DNA from: Prosthecobacter debontii
GTDB lineage: Bacteria > Verrucomicrobiota > Verrucomicrobiia > Verrucomicrobiales > Verrucomicrobiaceae
DNA length: 64,000 bases
NCBI GenBank assembly: GCA_945869695.1
Contig: CAMBPV010000004.1
Coordinates: 1-64,000 of the forward strand
Direction: 5' to 3'
The notes beneath the pieces are model-generated. The model saw only the letters and a program-made list of their open reading frames with translations. It was not told the DNA's origin and made no database searches. Made by a program: the position numbers and the translations under genes. Of the stretch, positions 1 through 9,543 are shown one piece after another. How positions within the stretch are numbered: the first letter of the stretch is position 1; each line of letters starts with the position of its first letter.

Positions 1-1302
1 AACGTGCTGCTCGGCACGGATGGCAGCGTAAAAGTTGCTGATTTCGGCATCGCAAAACCTGCTCCCACCGGCTCAGCGGCAGTATCGCTGACGCAATCAA
101 ACTCCACCATCGGCACCCCGTACTACATGGCACCGGAGTCGATCAACAACCTTTCCAAAGCCACCGCGCGTTCAGATATTTATTCACTGGGTGTGATGCT
201 TTATGAGCTGCTCACGGGTTCCCTGCCCATGGGCCATTTTGCGCCGATTTCGAAGAAGACCGGGCTCGACCCGCGATTCGACGATGTCATCCGCAAAGCC
301 CTAGCCGAAGACCCGGCGCACCGCTTCGGAACGGTGAAGGAGTTCCGCGATGCAGTGCAACGCCTCGCCACCCCTCCCCCGCCGCGCATCTGGCTTCGCG
401 CCCTCGCCGTCATCGTGATTCTTACAGCGGGCGGTTCTGCATGGGCGTGGCGACAGCATCAGCAAGAACTTCAGCGAGCGCGACCGGAGTACGCCGCCTC
501 GCAAGCGAACCCTTATGTTAATGATTTGGGCATGAAGTTCGCTCCCCTGCCCAGCCACCCCGTGCTGTTCAGTTTGTGGGAGACTCGCATCCACGACTTT
601 GAGGCCTTTGCCAACGAAACAGGCACAACCGCAGCCACTGAAAAGCCATCGAGCGGAATACGTGTCCCTGGCCGCGCAGGATGGCAGGAAGGTCCTGGAG
701 CCACATGGAAGCAACCAGGCTGGCCATTGACGCCAGATCATCCGGCGTGTGGTGTATCCTTTGTCGAAGCCACCGCTTTCTGCGCTTGGCTGACCACCCG
801 TGAGCGGGCCGCAGGGCGTATCACTTCTGAACACACCTACCGACTCCCGACCTCGGATGAATGGCAGGACGCAGCGGCACGCCTTTCGACAACGCCTGGC
901 GATAGCTCCACTACCGAGTTTGTCTGGGGCGATACTTGGCCACCCCCTCGCGGCGCGGGAAACCTCACTGGGCACGAAGTGACCCAACCTCCGTGGCCGG
1001 GCTGGAATACCCTCGAATACGAGGACGGCTATCCCCGCACCGCTCCCGTCGGCCAGTTTGCACCTTCCGCCTTGGGTTTCTTCGATCTGGAAGGCAACGT
1101 CAAGGAATGGTGCCTGCCCCTCCCCGGCGGCGATAGTACCCTTGTTCCGCTGCGCGGCGCAGCCTGGGGCACAAACGCCCAACGCAAACTGTATGGCATG
1201 CGCTACCTCTCCCTGGCAGACCCCAAAGAACGCCATTCGCTACACGGATTTCGTTGTGTGCTGGATTACGCGCCCGCCAATAATCACGCTCCGAAACCGT
1301 GA
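1..1302 (+). CDS. Serine/threonine protein kinase (C-terminal part, truncated at window start) fused to a TM segment and an FGE/SUMF1-like domain
   Basis: Kinase motifs VADFGIAKP, GTPYYMAPE, SDIYSLGVMLYELLTG; TM helix; SUMF1-like motifs YRLPTSDEWQDAA, GFFDLEGNVKEW, LRGAAW, HGFRC. Confidence 0.9.
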   Translation, partial: NVLLGTDGSVKVADFGIAKPAPTGSAAVSLTQSNSTIGTPYYMAPESINNLSKATARSDIYSLGVMLYELLTGSLPMGHFAPISKKTGLDPRFDDVIRKALAEDPAHRFGTVKEFRDAVQRLATPPPPRIWLRALAVIVILTAGGSAWAWRQHQQELQRARPEYAASQANPYVNDLGMKFAPLPSHPVLFSLWETRIHDFEAFANETGTTAATEKPSSGIRVPGRAGWQEGPGATWKQPGWPLTPDHPACGVSFVEATAFCAWLTTRERAAGRITSEHTYRLPTSDEWQDAAARLSTTPGDSSTTEFVWGDTWPPPRGAGNLTGHEVTQPPWPGWNTLEYEDGYPRTAPVGQFAPSALGFFDLEGNVKEWCLPLPGGDSTLVPLRGAAWGTNAQRKLYGMRYLSLADPKERHSLHGFRCVLDYAPANNHAPKP

Positions 1303-1404
1303 TGCATAGAATCACACCTTGTTCATGACGTTCCTCTCCCGTGAATGGTGAATGGGGTCAGGTGTTTCATGTTGCAGGATTCCAGAAATTCGAACCCCAT
1401 GAGT

Positions 1405-1480
1405 CAGCCCCCTCACACCCCGTCTCCGCGCCACATCTAGGGCCAGCTGGACCCGGCCCCCCTTCAAAAGCAATTTCTCC
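1405..1480 (+). repeat. Interspersed repeat copy R1
   Basis: cagccccctcacaccccgtctccgcgccacatctagggccagctggacccggccccccttcaaaagcaatttc; shared with R2-R4. Confidence 0.8.
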
Positions 1481-1718
1481 GCCGATCAACTCGGCTGAAA
1501 CCCAATCCTCCTCCGGCTTTTCCCCTTCTCTCCCGAGTGCTCCGCCTTGGCTTTCTTCACCTTCCCGATCTCCCGCTCCATCCTCTCCTGCGTCACCTTC
1601 CACTTCGCCGGGTCTGCATCCGTGCTCCCCGCATGGATCGCGTTCACGCACATTGCTCTCCTGATACGAACAACCAAAGGTGCGTTGACCATGAGCGCGG
1701 ATTCGACTCCTTTCGTGT

Positions 1719-1964
1719 ATGAAATTCGGCCTGCGCATCCCCTCACTCAAGAAACGCATCGCCGCCCGCACCTCGGTAAAGCGGTTCGTCCGCCATTCCC
1801 TCGGATTGAAAGCTCCGCGCGGCTGGGGTTGGCTCACCCATCCAAAACGTGCGCTCCGTAACCGCATTTACAACCGCACCACACGTGGCTGTCTCATCCT
1901 CTTGCTGGGCCTTTTTGGAGCCATGTTCTGCATTCTCCTCCTGAGCTTAAATTCCATGCCATGA
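1719..1964 (+). CDS. Small basic protein with C-terminal hydrophobic segment, unknown function
   Basis: 81 aa ORF with Lys/Arg-rich N-terminus and TM-like LILLLGLFGAMFCILLLSL, lying between R1 and R2. Confidence 0.45.
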   Translation: MKFGLRIPSLKKRIAARTSVKRFVRHSLGLKAPRGWGWLTHPKRALRNRIYNRTTRGCLILLLGLFGAMFCILLLSLNSMP

Positions 1965-1968
1965 ACCG

Positions 1969-2040
1969 CGCTCACACCCCTTCCCCGCGCCACATTCAGG
2001 GCCCAATCGACCCGGCCCCTCAAAAGCAATTTCCTAGCAC
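1969..2040 (+). repeat. Interspersed repeat copy R2
   Basis: ctcacaccccttccccgcgccacattcagggcccaatcgacccggcccctcaaaagcaatttcctagcac. Confidence 0.8.
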
Positions 2041-2703
2041 ACCGCTTTCATGGATTTAAAAACCCAACCCCATTCACATTTTCGGGTCTTTTTCGGGAAA
2101 AGGTTGGCGCGGTCGTGGTTCGACTTTGGAGGTCAGGTATGGGGGCGGCCGCGCAGCAGGAAGGCGATCAGCAAAACGATTCCCGTGGGCAGGAGGACGA
2201 TCTGAATGTAGCGCTTGCTCTGTAGGTCTGCGGCGCCCTCTGCCCCACCTAGAATCTCCCTCCTCTGCAAATCGGAGATCCTTTCTGCCTCCGCATCGGC
2301 GGTGGCGGCCTGAGCGCACAGGTCCGTCAAGGGATTCAGCAGCAGGGCCAGCGCGTACGCCAGGATTCGCAGACCATGCGCTGCTGGCCTCTTTTTCCAC
2401 GCGGACGGTGCGTGAAACCTCGAAGATCCCCCCACCCAGTTGCTCTCAGGTGATTGTTTACACATCTCGGCCGACCCAACTGGCATCTTGCCGCAAAGGT
2501 TGCGTTCCTTGTAGGCAAGCAAGCGCCCATGTTGTTTAATCGCCATTTTTCTGTCTAGAGTCATACCATCATTCTTGGTCATGCTGCAAGTCTTTTACTC
2601 AGACTAATTCTCCATTTTGCGTTATTACAAATAAAAAACTAAGCCCTAAACCTAGGATAAAATTTGGACGGACTCAGCAAGGATCATGCCAAGAGCGAGC
2701 CAG

Positions 2704-2790
2704 CTCACCTCACACCCCCGCTCCACGTCCCCGTTCCACGTCCAAGGCCAACTTGGACCGGCCCCCTCAAAAGCAATTTCCTGGCAGCAG
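2704..2790 (+). repeat. Interspersed repeat copy R3
   Basis: ctcacctcacacccccgctccacgtccccgttccacgtccaaggccaacttggaccggccccctcaaaagcaatttcctggcagcag. Confidence 0.8.
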
Positions 2791-3192
2791 AGCAAGATAT
2801 TCGCCCATACCATCATGCCGGGAGTGGGTCGCTACAACATGGACTCCCAGTTCAATGACGACAGCAACCCCTCGCCCTCGTTCTAAGGCAAGCCCACGAC
2901 CTCGCTGCGTGACAATCCCAGATTCATACGCCGCCTGCAAAAAGCCCGCGCTGCACTCGGTGTGACGGGCTACGGCATCGGCGAGTTCCGATTCGGCGCG
3001 AAAGACCACGCTACCCGGCATCGCTGGTTCACCGGGCACTTTTTGCCAACGCTCCCGACTGACTCTTTGCCGCGCTCTCCAACGACGACACCCTGATAGG
3101 CCAGCCGGAGATCGAAATGGCGATGCTCGATGCGATGGCTTTTTTCCCTTCCGTCAACATAGTGAAGCAATGAAGACCCGCCACAAAATCTC

Positions 3193-4017
3193 ATGAAATA
3201 CACGACCCCCCTCCTCGCCGCTCAACTCCTGCTTGCCAGCATCGCCCACAGTCACGAGACCCCAGCGCCCGCACCCAAAGGCAGTGGCATGAAGGTGCTG
3301 GTGTATTCCAACACCGGCTACTATCGCCATCCTGAAACGCCGAAGATCAATCGCTGGCTCGTCCTGCTCGGTCACGAGAACGGTTTCGATGTAGACGTGA
3401 CGGAGCATTGGAAAGACATGCGTGCCGAGGAACTGAGCCGCTACGACGTGCTCGTGCTCAACAACGCCAACGAAATCGACAAGGTGCTGCCCGAGGAGCA
3501 GCGCAAGGCGGTGGAGGAATGGTTCACCAAGGGCAAGAAAGGTATCGTGGGCCTGCATGCAGCGCTGGTGCATCAGACAAACTGGCCGTGGCTCAATGCG
3601 CTCGGCGGTTGCGACTTCAATAGCGACTCTGATTTCACCAACGCGAAGGTCACCATTGATCCAGCTGCGAAGGATCATCCCGCTGTCAAAGGTCAGCCCG
3701 CGGAGTTCTGGATCGAAGCCGACTGGACCAATCACGACCGCACCGTCACCGGCCAGCCCGGTTTCAACGTCCTCATGCGAGTGGATGAGACCACCTACAC
3801 GCCCGTGCGCGACTATTTCAAAACCCGCAACGGCAAGCCCATGGGCACTGACCATCCCATCGCCTGGACCCACGAACCCGCCACCGGCGGCCGCTTCTTC
3901 TACACCGAGTTCGGCCACGACCTGCGCTCGCTAATCACGCCCTTCGCACGGCAGCATGTGCTTGAAGGCATCAAGTGGGCAGCGAAGAAGACGCCCGAAA
4001 CAGCGAAGCAAAAGTAG
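3193..4017 (+). CDS. ThuA domain-containing secreted protein
   Basis: Signal peptide; MKVLVYSNTGYYRH, GIVGLHAA, GGCDFNSDSDF, GRFFYTEFGHD typical of ThuA-like proteins. Confidence 0.85.
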   Translation: MKYTTPLLAAQLLLASIAHSHETPAPAPKGSGMKVLVYSNTGYYRHPETPKINRWLVLLGHENGFDVDVTEHWKDMRAEELSRYDVLVLNNANEIDKVLPEEQRKAVEEWFTKGKKGIVGLHAALVHQTNWPWLNALGGCDFNSDSDFTNAKVTIDPAAKDHPAVKGQPAEFWIEADWTNHDRTVTGQPGFNVLMRVDETTYTPVRDYFKTRNGKPMGTDHPIAWTHEPATGGRFFYTEFGHDLRSLITPFARQHVLEGIKWAAKKTPETAKQK

Positions 4018-4059
4018 GCCATTAACCACACTCTCTCACCCACCCATTCGCCACACCGC

Positions 4060-5013
4060 ATGAACCGCCGTCACCTTTTCCAACTCGCTGCTTTGGCCCC
4101 TATCGTATCCGCCACGACCCAAGCCGCTTATTTGCCCATCCCACGAATGGGCAAGGCTCGTTTCACGCCCACGCTCAACGCCTATTCCTTCCTCGAACAG
4201 CTAAACGCAAACCTCGCAGATCCCACGAAGGGCATCGACCTCTTTGGCGTGTGCGATTTCTGTGTGAAACATGACATCGAGGCCGTGGATCTCACCGGTT
4301 ACTTTTTCCCCGGCTACCCGAAAGCGCCTCCGGGCGAATACATCTCCCGCATCAAGCGCTACACACACGATCGCGGCATCACCATCAGCGGCACTGGTGT
4401 GAAGAACGACTTCGCCACGGCTGATAGGGCCGTGCGCGCCGAGGGCGTGGCTTTGACGAAGCTGTGGATCGAGGTGGCCGCGCGGCTCGGTGCGCCCGTG
4501 GTGCGCGTCTTTGCCGGTCCGCAGCAGAAGAATCCGAAGGACTGGCAGGGTGCCGGTGGGGGAGCCTCGCGCGACGAGGTGGAGAAGTGGATGGCGAATG
4601 CACTGCGCGAGTGCGCGGAGCATGGCGAGAAGTTCGGCGTCATCATCGCCGTGCAAAATCATGGCGATTTTCTCAGCACCGGCCCGGAGCACGTCAGCCT
4701 GCTGAATCGCGTCGATCATGCCTGGTGCGGTGCGCTCGTAGACACAGGCAAATACTTCACCGATGATCCGTATGCCGACATCGCCATGATGGTGCCCCAC
4801 GCCGTGAACTGGCAAATCAAGGAAACCCTCGGCAGCAGCCTCCGTTCACCGCCCGCTGACTTCAAGAAGCTCGCGAAGATCATCCACGATGGCGGCTATC
4901 GCGGCTTCGTTCCCATCGAAACTCTCGCGATGGGTCGCAAAGACTACGATCCCGCCGCCGAAGTCGTCAAAGTCCTCACCGCGATGCGCCATGCGATCAC
5001 CGAGCTGAAATGA
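4060..5013 (+). CDS. Sugar phosphate isomerase/epimerase (TIM barrel, AP-endonuclease 2 family)
   Basis: Motifs VRVFAGPQ, VQNHGDFLSTGPE, CGALVDTGKYF, VPIETL. Confidence 0.85.
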   Translation: MNRRHLFQLAALAPIVSATTQAAYLPIPRMGKARFTPTLNAYSFLEQLNANLADPTKGIDLFGVCDFCVKHDIEAVDLTGYFFPGYPKAPPGEYISRIKRYTHDRGITISGTGVKNDFATADRAVRAEGVALTKLWIEVAARLGAPVVRVFAGPQQKNPKDWQGAGGGASRDEVEKWMANALRECAEHGEKFGVIIAVQNHGDFLSTGPEHVSLLNRVDHAWCGALVDTGKYFTDDPYADIAMMVPHAVNWQIKETLGSSLRSPPADFKKLAKIIHDGGYRGFVPIETLAMGRKDYDPAAEVVKVLTAMRHAITELK

Positions 5014-5205
5014 GATTTGCCCTGAAAATCCCCATCACCTTTCTCGCTGCCCTGCTGCTGACAAAGCTGGCCGCAGGCCTGGAACTCGGGAACGATCTGA
5101 CAACTGGCGAGGCCGGTAAGTTTGCTGCCGCAGAGATCCGTCGCGCAGCCGCAGCAAGCGGCGTGACCTTTGACGACGATGCGAAGGCGACACGCATCTC
5201 GTATG
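5010..5205 (+). pseudogene. 5' remnant of a secreted protein gene, truncated at repeat R4
   Basis: ATGA overlap with the upstream gene; signal peptide then LELGNDLTTGEAGKFAAAEIRRAAAASG, running directly into the R4 repeat with no domain after it. Confidence 0.6.
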
Positions 5206-5290
5206 CCAGCCCCCCTCACACCCCGTCCCCGCAGCACCCCATCCAAGGCCCACTCGACCCGGCCCCTTCAAAAGCAATTTCCTAGCAGCC
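5206..5290 (+). repeat. Interspersed repeat copy R4
   Basis: cccccctcacaccccgtccccgcagcaccccatccaaggcccactcgacccggccccttcaaaagcaatttcctagcagcc. Confidence 0.8.
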
Positions 5291-5431
5291 CCTCCCGCCC
5301 ATGGCCGGGGAAAGACAGAGATGAAGCGTCTGAACCGGTTTCATAGGAGCTGAGGAATGCAGGTGGCTCTGCCGAAAGACTGAATAAATATTTTGTCGGC
5401 TTGAGAGTCCCCGATTATTCTGCCCACCCGC

Positions 5432-6535
5432 ATGAACATTATAATCCATTACCAAGGGCTTCGATCGCTGGCTCTGTCTGTGTTGTTCTTTTGTGTCCCC
5501 TGGCACGCGTCAGCAGTCATTCCTTCTCCCGTTTTTCTGGGAGGTGTTTGCATCTTGGACACGTGCAATCCATGGGGAAATCCCTCGCGAAACAAAGCCC
5601 CGCAGCCTTCCAGCGTCGTGGCAATCGACCGCTCGGGCAGAGTTATCAAAAGAGGACTACCGGAAGACGCCATTGGCATGGCCCTCGAAGAATGGGCTAA
5701 AAGCTCTCAGGAGGTGAAGAGCATGCCAAACGCATTGTCTGTTTTTTCATTCAACGTGGGTGACCGGCGCGGCTTGAAAGATGTCAGCACCGGCAAGGTG
5801 ATCATCGAAGCGAAGTGGGATCAGGTTCAATGGAACAATATCGCCAAAATCGCCACGGCCAGATCAGGGAAACAATGGCAGATCCTCAATCAGGCGGGCG
5901 AGCCACTCGGTGACGCCAAATGGGATAGCATCAGGATCTTGAACCATTCGGATCTAGCCGTGGTCGAGAAGGAGGGGCGGCAGGGCTTGATCCAGGCACG
6001 CAATGGCAAGGTGGTGGCTGCCCCAGAGTGTCGAAAAATCTTCATGCCCAGAGAGGTCGCCCCCTCCGAAGCTGGTGTATGGAGCTTCGTGGCCATCGAC
6101 CAGGCAGGGATCGGCCGTGTGTTCGATGCCAATGGTCAGGCCAGGCTTGAACTCCCTGAACTGGATTTGGACAAGGCCATGCAGATGGACTGGCGTAACC
6201 TCGGGCTTGATCAGAATCTGATCAAGTACCCCAAGGCATCCGGCTGGGGAGCCATTGAAACCTCGGGGAAGATTCAAATTCCCTTTGTTTATGATGACAT
6301 CGGTCTCAGGGGATACCATCTCATGATCGAAGAGGGGACTGTGGTGGTCAGTTCCGGTGGCAAACTGGGCTTCCTGACCATCGATGGAAAAGTAATTTCG
6401 GATGCGAAATGGGATGGCTGCGGGGTCTTCTCCGAAGGTCTCGCCTATGTCTCACACGGAGATCGGTGGGCTTTTATCGACAAGACTGGGCGAGCGGTGA
6501 TAGGCCCGTTCAAAATGGGGCCGATGCCCGATTGA
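5432..6535 (+). CDS. WG repeat-containing protein
   Basis: Repeated WG-type units: GLIQARNGKVV, GWGAIETSGKIQIPFVYDDIG, KLGFLTIDGKVISDAKWDGCGVFSEGLAYV, RWAFIDKTGRAVI. Confidence 0.85.
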   Translation: MNIIIHYQGLRSLALSVLFFCVPWHASAVIPSPVFLGGVCILDTCNPWGNPSRNKAPQPSSVVAIDRSGRVIKRGLPEDAIGMALEEWAKSSQEVKSMPNALSVFSFNVGDRRGLKDVSTGKVIIEAKWDQVQWNNIAKIATARSGKQWQILNQAGEPLGDAKWDSIRILNHSDLAVVEKEGRQGLIQARNGKVVAAPECRKIFMPREVAPSEAGVWSFVAIDQAGIGRVFDANGQARLELPELDLDKAMQMDWRNLGLDQNLIKYPKASGWGAIETSGKIQIPFVYDDIGLRGYHLMIEEGTVVVSSGGKLGFLTIDGKVISDAKWDGCGVFSEGLAYVSHGDRWAFIDKTGRAVIGPFKMGPMPD

Positions 6536-6575
6536 TTCGGGCAGCCCTCAGCCAAACCTGCTCAAGCCCGCAACG

Positions 6576-7562
6576 ATGCCCGGAATTCCATCCATGAGAT
6601 TGCATACACTCCCGGCCCAAACGTCACCCACCTCCCTGTCCGAACGACATCATCGACTGGTTCATTTGGTAGCGCTGGTTGCTGCTTTTGTTTGTCTGCT
6701 TTCGTCCCCTGCTTTGTGCCAGCAAGGCAGCTTGGAATGGATCAGCAAAGATGGAAGGCGGATGAGTGCGGAGTTTGTGCGCATTCAGAACGAGTCCCTT
6801 GTTGTGCGAAAAGACGGGAAAGAAGTTGTCATCGACTTCACCCGACTGGCGCCAGAGAGCATTCAACTGGCCCAAAAACTGGCAAGTCCAAAAGGGCAGA
6901 CAGACCGCAAGAAGGGGCCTCCGGTCAAAAGAACGATCCATCTGACGAGCGGCACGGTCAAAATCGACTTGTGGGGAGAGGCAAAGCGTAGCGTTGTGTT
7001 TTTCAACCATTCCGGGCCGATGAAGGAGAGCATTGACCGGAACATGGCCGCTTATCAGGAAATCCTGGAATCCGGATGGAGTATCGTGACTTGGAACTAC
7101 CCGAAAGAGGGCGGTTTCAACGAAGTGGCACCGACCATACAAAAATGGGTTCAGGGCGGAACACCATCTCTGCTGTTGAAAGGTTACACACCGGCTGTGG
7201 TCAAAGAACTGAGCTCCCAGGCTGGCATTGAGGAGTTCGTGCTCGTCGGGAACTCATTGGGCGCTGGTGTCGTCATGTCTGACGCAGGCGATTTAAGCGC
7301 CTGCCGCGTGTTGCTGATCTCACCCACTGAAATGTTCTTGCCTCCTATGGACGCATTAAAAGCAGTCAAATCGGTGACGGTTGTGGGGCACAACACGAAC
7401 GACAGGTTCTTGCGATCCAAGGAACTGCATGAATGGATTCAGAGCCACCATGCACCGACGGAGCTATGGAAGGATCTTCCAAACGAGCACCTTATCCTCG
7501 GTGAAAACTTGTCTCACCAGCGACTCGCTCAGATTTTGTCAGCGATTCTTGATGCCGAATAG
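6576..7562 (+). CDS. Secreted alpha/beta-hydrolase-like protein with N-terminal SHD1-like domain
   Basis: EWISKDGRRMSAEFVRIQNESLVVRKDGKEVVIDFTRL (SHD1-like); GNSLGAGVVMSDAG resembles a nucleophile elbow. Confidence 0.6.
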   Translation: MPGIPSMRLHTLPAQTSPTSLSERHHRLVHLVALVAAFVCLLSSPALCQQGSLEWISKDGRRMSAEFVRIQNESLVVRKDGKEVVIDFTRLAPESIQLAQKLASPKGQTDRKKGPPVKRTIHLTSGTVKIDLWGEAKRSVVFFNHSGPMKESIDRNMAAYQEILESGWSIVTWNYPKEGGFNEVAPTIQKWVQGGTPSLLLKGYTPAVVKELSSQAGIEEFVLVGNSLGAGVVMSDAGDLSACRVLLISPTEMFLPPMDALKAVKSVTVVGHNTNDRFLRSKELHEWIQSHHAPTELWKDLPNEHLILGENLSHQRLAQILSAILDAE

Positions 7563-7889
7563 AAAATGCGAATGCAGGTCTAACAGAGGTTGATGCCAAA
7601 GGGATCGTTACGCTGGAGGAGCCGGGGATCGCTGCGCTGATGCCAGCCGACCAGACGCGCTCCGGCTCCACGCGCGCACCAAGCTGAGTTCGTGATCATC
7701 GCCAGCCTTTCCTCGGGTGAAAGCTTGCGGCAGCGAAGGCTCACCATGCAGACGCACGCGCTAATGACCGCCCTCAAAGATCTGGGCACGAAGTTCAACG
7801 CGATGAAGGTGGCTCTCGAAGTGCATGGCTTGATCACCACCGTCTGATTATGGCCTTGGTTGATTCGCGATCTTCGTTGCGCAACGAAC

Positions 7890-9209
7890 TCAGCCCAAGA
7901 TGGAATTGATGAGATGTCGCCGTCTTGAGGGCCTTGGCGCGTATTTGAGCTTATCGCTTACCGGAGGCGTCCAGCCATCGGAAGGAAAGATCGAGAACCA
8001 TTCCTGCGCGTGCTGCTCGCTGACCAGTTCCAGGTAATGCTTGAAGATGATCTTCGGGGAGTTGCCCGCTTCCATTGCCACCTTGGCTGCGTCTTTGATC
8101 TCTGCGATCCGGTAGCTAATGTAGGAGTGCCTAAGACCGTTGTGCGGCCATTTCACGCCAAGTTTCTTGGCTAGGGCCGTGGCGTCCGCGGGAGTCTTTT
8201 CGTTGGGGATCACCTTCCCAATGCGCGAAAGATGACCGAGCCACGCGGCCAGATTGTCCGAGATGGGCACGATGCGTCGGGATGCCGTTTTAGCCTGATC
8301 CGCGCGAAGCGTGATGATGCGGCGCTCCAAATCCACCGCCGACCAGTCCAAGCGGCAAATCTCAGCCACACGAAGGCCTGCAAAGGCTCCGATGGCCAAT
8401 AGGGGCAAGATGTCGGCAGATGCAGCCGTCAGAAGTTTCTGAATCTCTACGGGTTGGAATATCTCCGTGTTGGCCTGGGCCTCCTTGGCCAGCGGCACCA
8501 GTTCTGCCGCCGTGGATTCTGACGCAGGCAGGTAGCCTCGTGACTTGGCAAAAGAGAAGAGCACCTTGATGCATCGGTGAACGGAATTGCGCGTTACTGG
8601 CGACCCACCCAAGCCACGAAGCCAGCGGTCGATCTCGCCCAACTTGATGGACATGATCTCCATGGGGAACGCCGTGGCAAACCGGCGAGCGTTAACACCG
8701 AGCTGGTCCAAATACCGCTCGCTCATCTTGTCCTCAGCCTTCGCTTTGAGGAACTCCCCAACCAGATCAGGCACCTTAGCTCCAAGTGTCACGCCCTGGG
8801 TGCGGTGCAGGAAATCCTGCACCACAGCCATCAAGGGAACATCTCTGAGCATGTGGCGGCATCGGGCTTATTCATCCAGAGCCGAGACTGGAGGCATGTT
8901 GAATGGCGCGACCATTTTCTCTGCAGCCAGGTAGCACTCGCGCTGGACAGGCGTGAGATCGTTTGTTGCTGAGAAACCTTCCCCAATTCGCTTTGCTACG
9001 ATCTGCGCCTCGGCTTTGGCTTTTTCGAGGGTGCCGTAATTCCGCCGAACCCGCTTCCCATTCATGTGGAAAGCCACGGTGAAGTCGTCCCATTTGCGGG
9101 TGCGTCCCTTGTAAATTGGGACCACCGCGCTGCCATGCTTCACCCGGAGGAAGGGTTGCCCTCTTTTCCGGGAGGTGTTCCCGGAGTTTGTCATAACTTT
9201 GTCATGCAT
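7890..9209 (-). pseudogene. Tyrosine recombinase (phage integrase family), interrupted by an in-frame TAA
   Basis: Catalytic-domain motifs GAFAGLRVAEICRLDW, NGLRHSYISYR, SPKIIFKHYLELV; N-terminal arm/SAM-like ORF 8868..9359 is in the same frame, separated by TAA at 8868-8870. Confidence 0.75.
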
Positions 9210-9271
9210 GACACCGGGAGGGGTGTCAACCGTGTGACGGGTCACCACAGGTAACCCCTTCATAATGAAAA

Positions 9272-9357
9272 TGGTGGGCAGGGCTGGATTCGAACCAGCG
9301 TAGGCGTAAGCCAGCAGATTTACAGTCTGCCCCCTTTGACCGCTCGGGTACCTACCC
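9272..9357 (-). tRNA. tRNA-Tyr (GTA), CCA encoded
   Basis: Reverse complement GGGTAGGTACCCGAGCGGTCAAAGGGGGCAGACTGTAAATCTGCTGGCTTACGCCTACGCTGGTTCGAATCCAGCCCTGCCCACCA; full acceptor stem, long variable arm, anticodon GTA. Confidence 0.95.
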
Positions 9358-9543
9358 ATTCTCGATGAAGAGAAAACCCCGCTGTTTTTCGGAACAACGG
9401 GCCTGCAAGTAAGCCTGCCGGGGACTGCTTTGCAAGAGGAATCACGTTCTTGTTCGATAACAGCTCTCAGAATGCGGGTTCACACCTCCGATTTTAAACC
9501 AACGGTTGCGCGTTGGAGCGAGTCGACTAAGAAGAAGGACTTC

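Noticed and set aside
301-1236. 311-aa minus-strand ORF
   Set aside because: Antisense to the kinase/FGE-like gene with no domain signal.
1385-1400. Possible second att site (attcgaacc, resembling the tRNA-Tyr 3' end)
   Set aside because: Only about 9 bp shared with the tRNA TPsiC arm; too short to call an att repeat.
1405-2790. Calling R1-R3 integron attC sites outright
   Set aside because: No clear RYYYAAC/GTTRRRY core pair and no IntI gene in view; kept as an uncharacterised repeat family.
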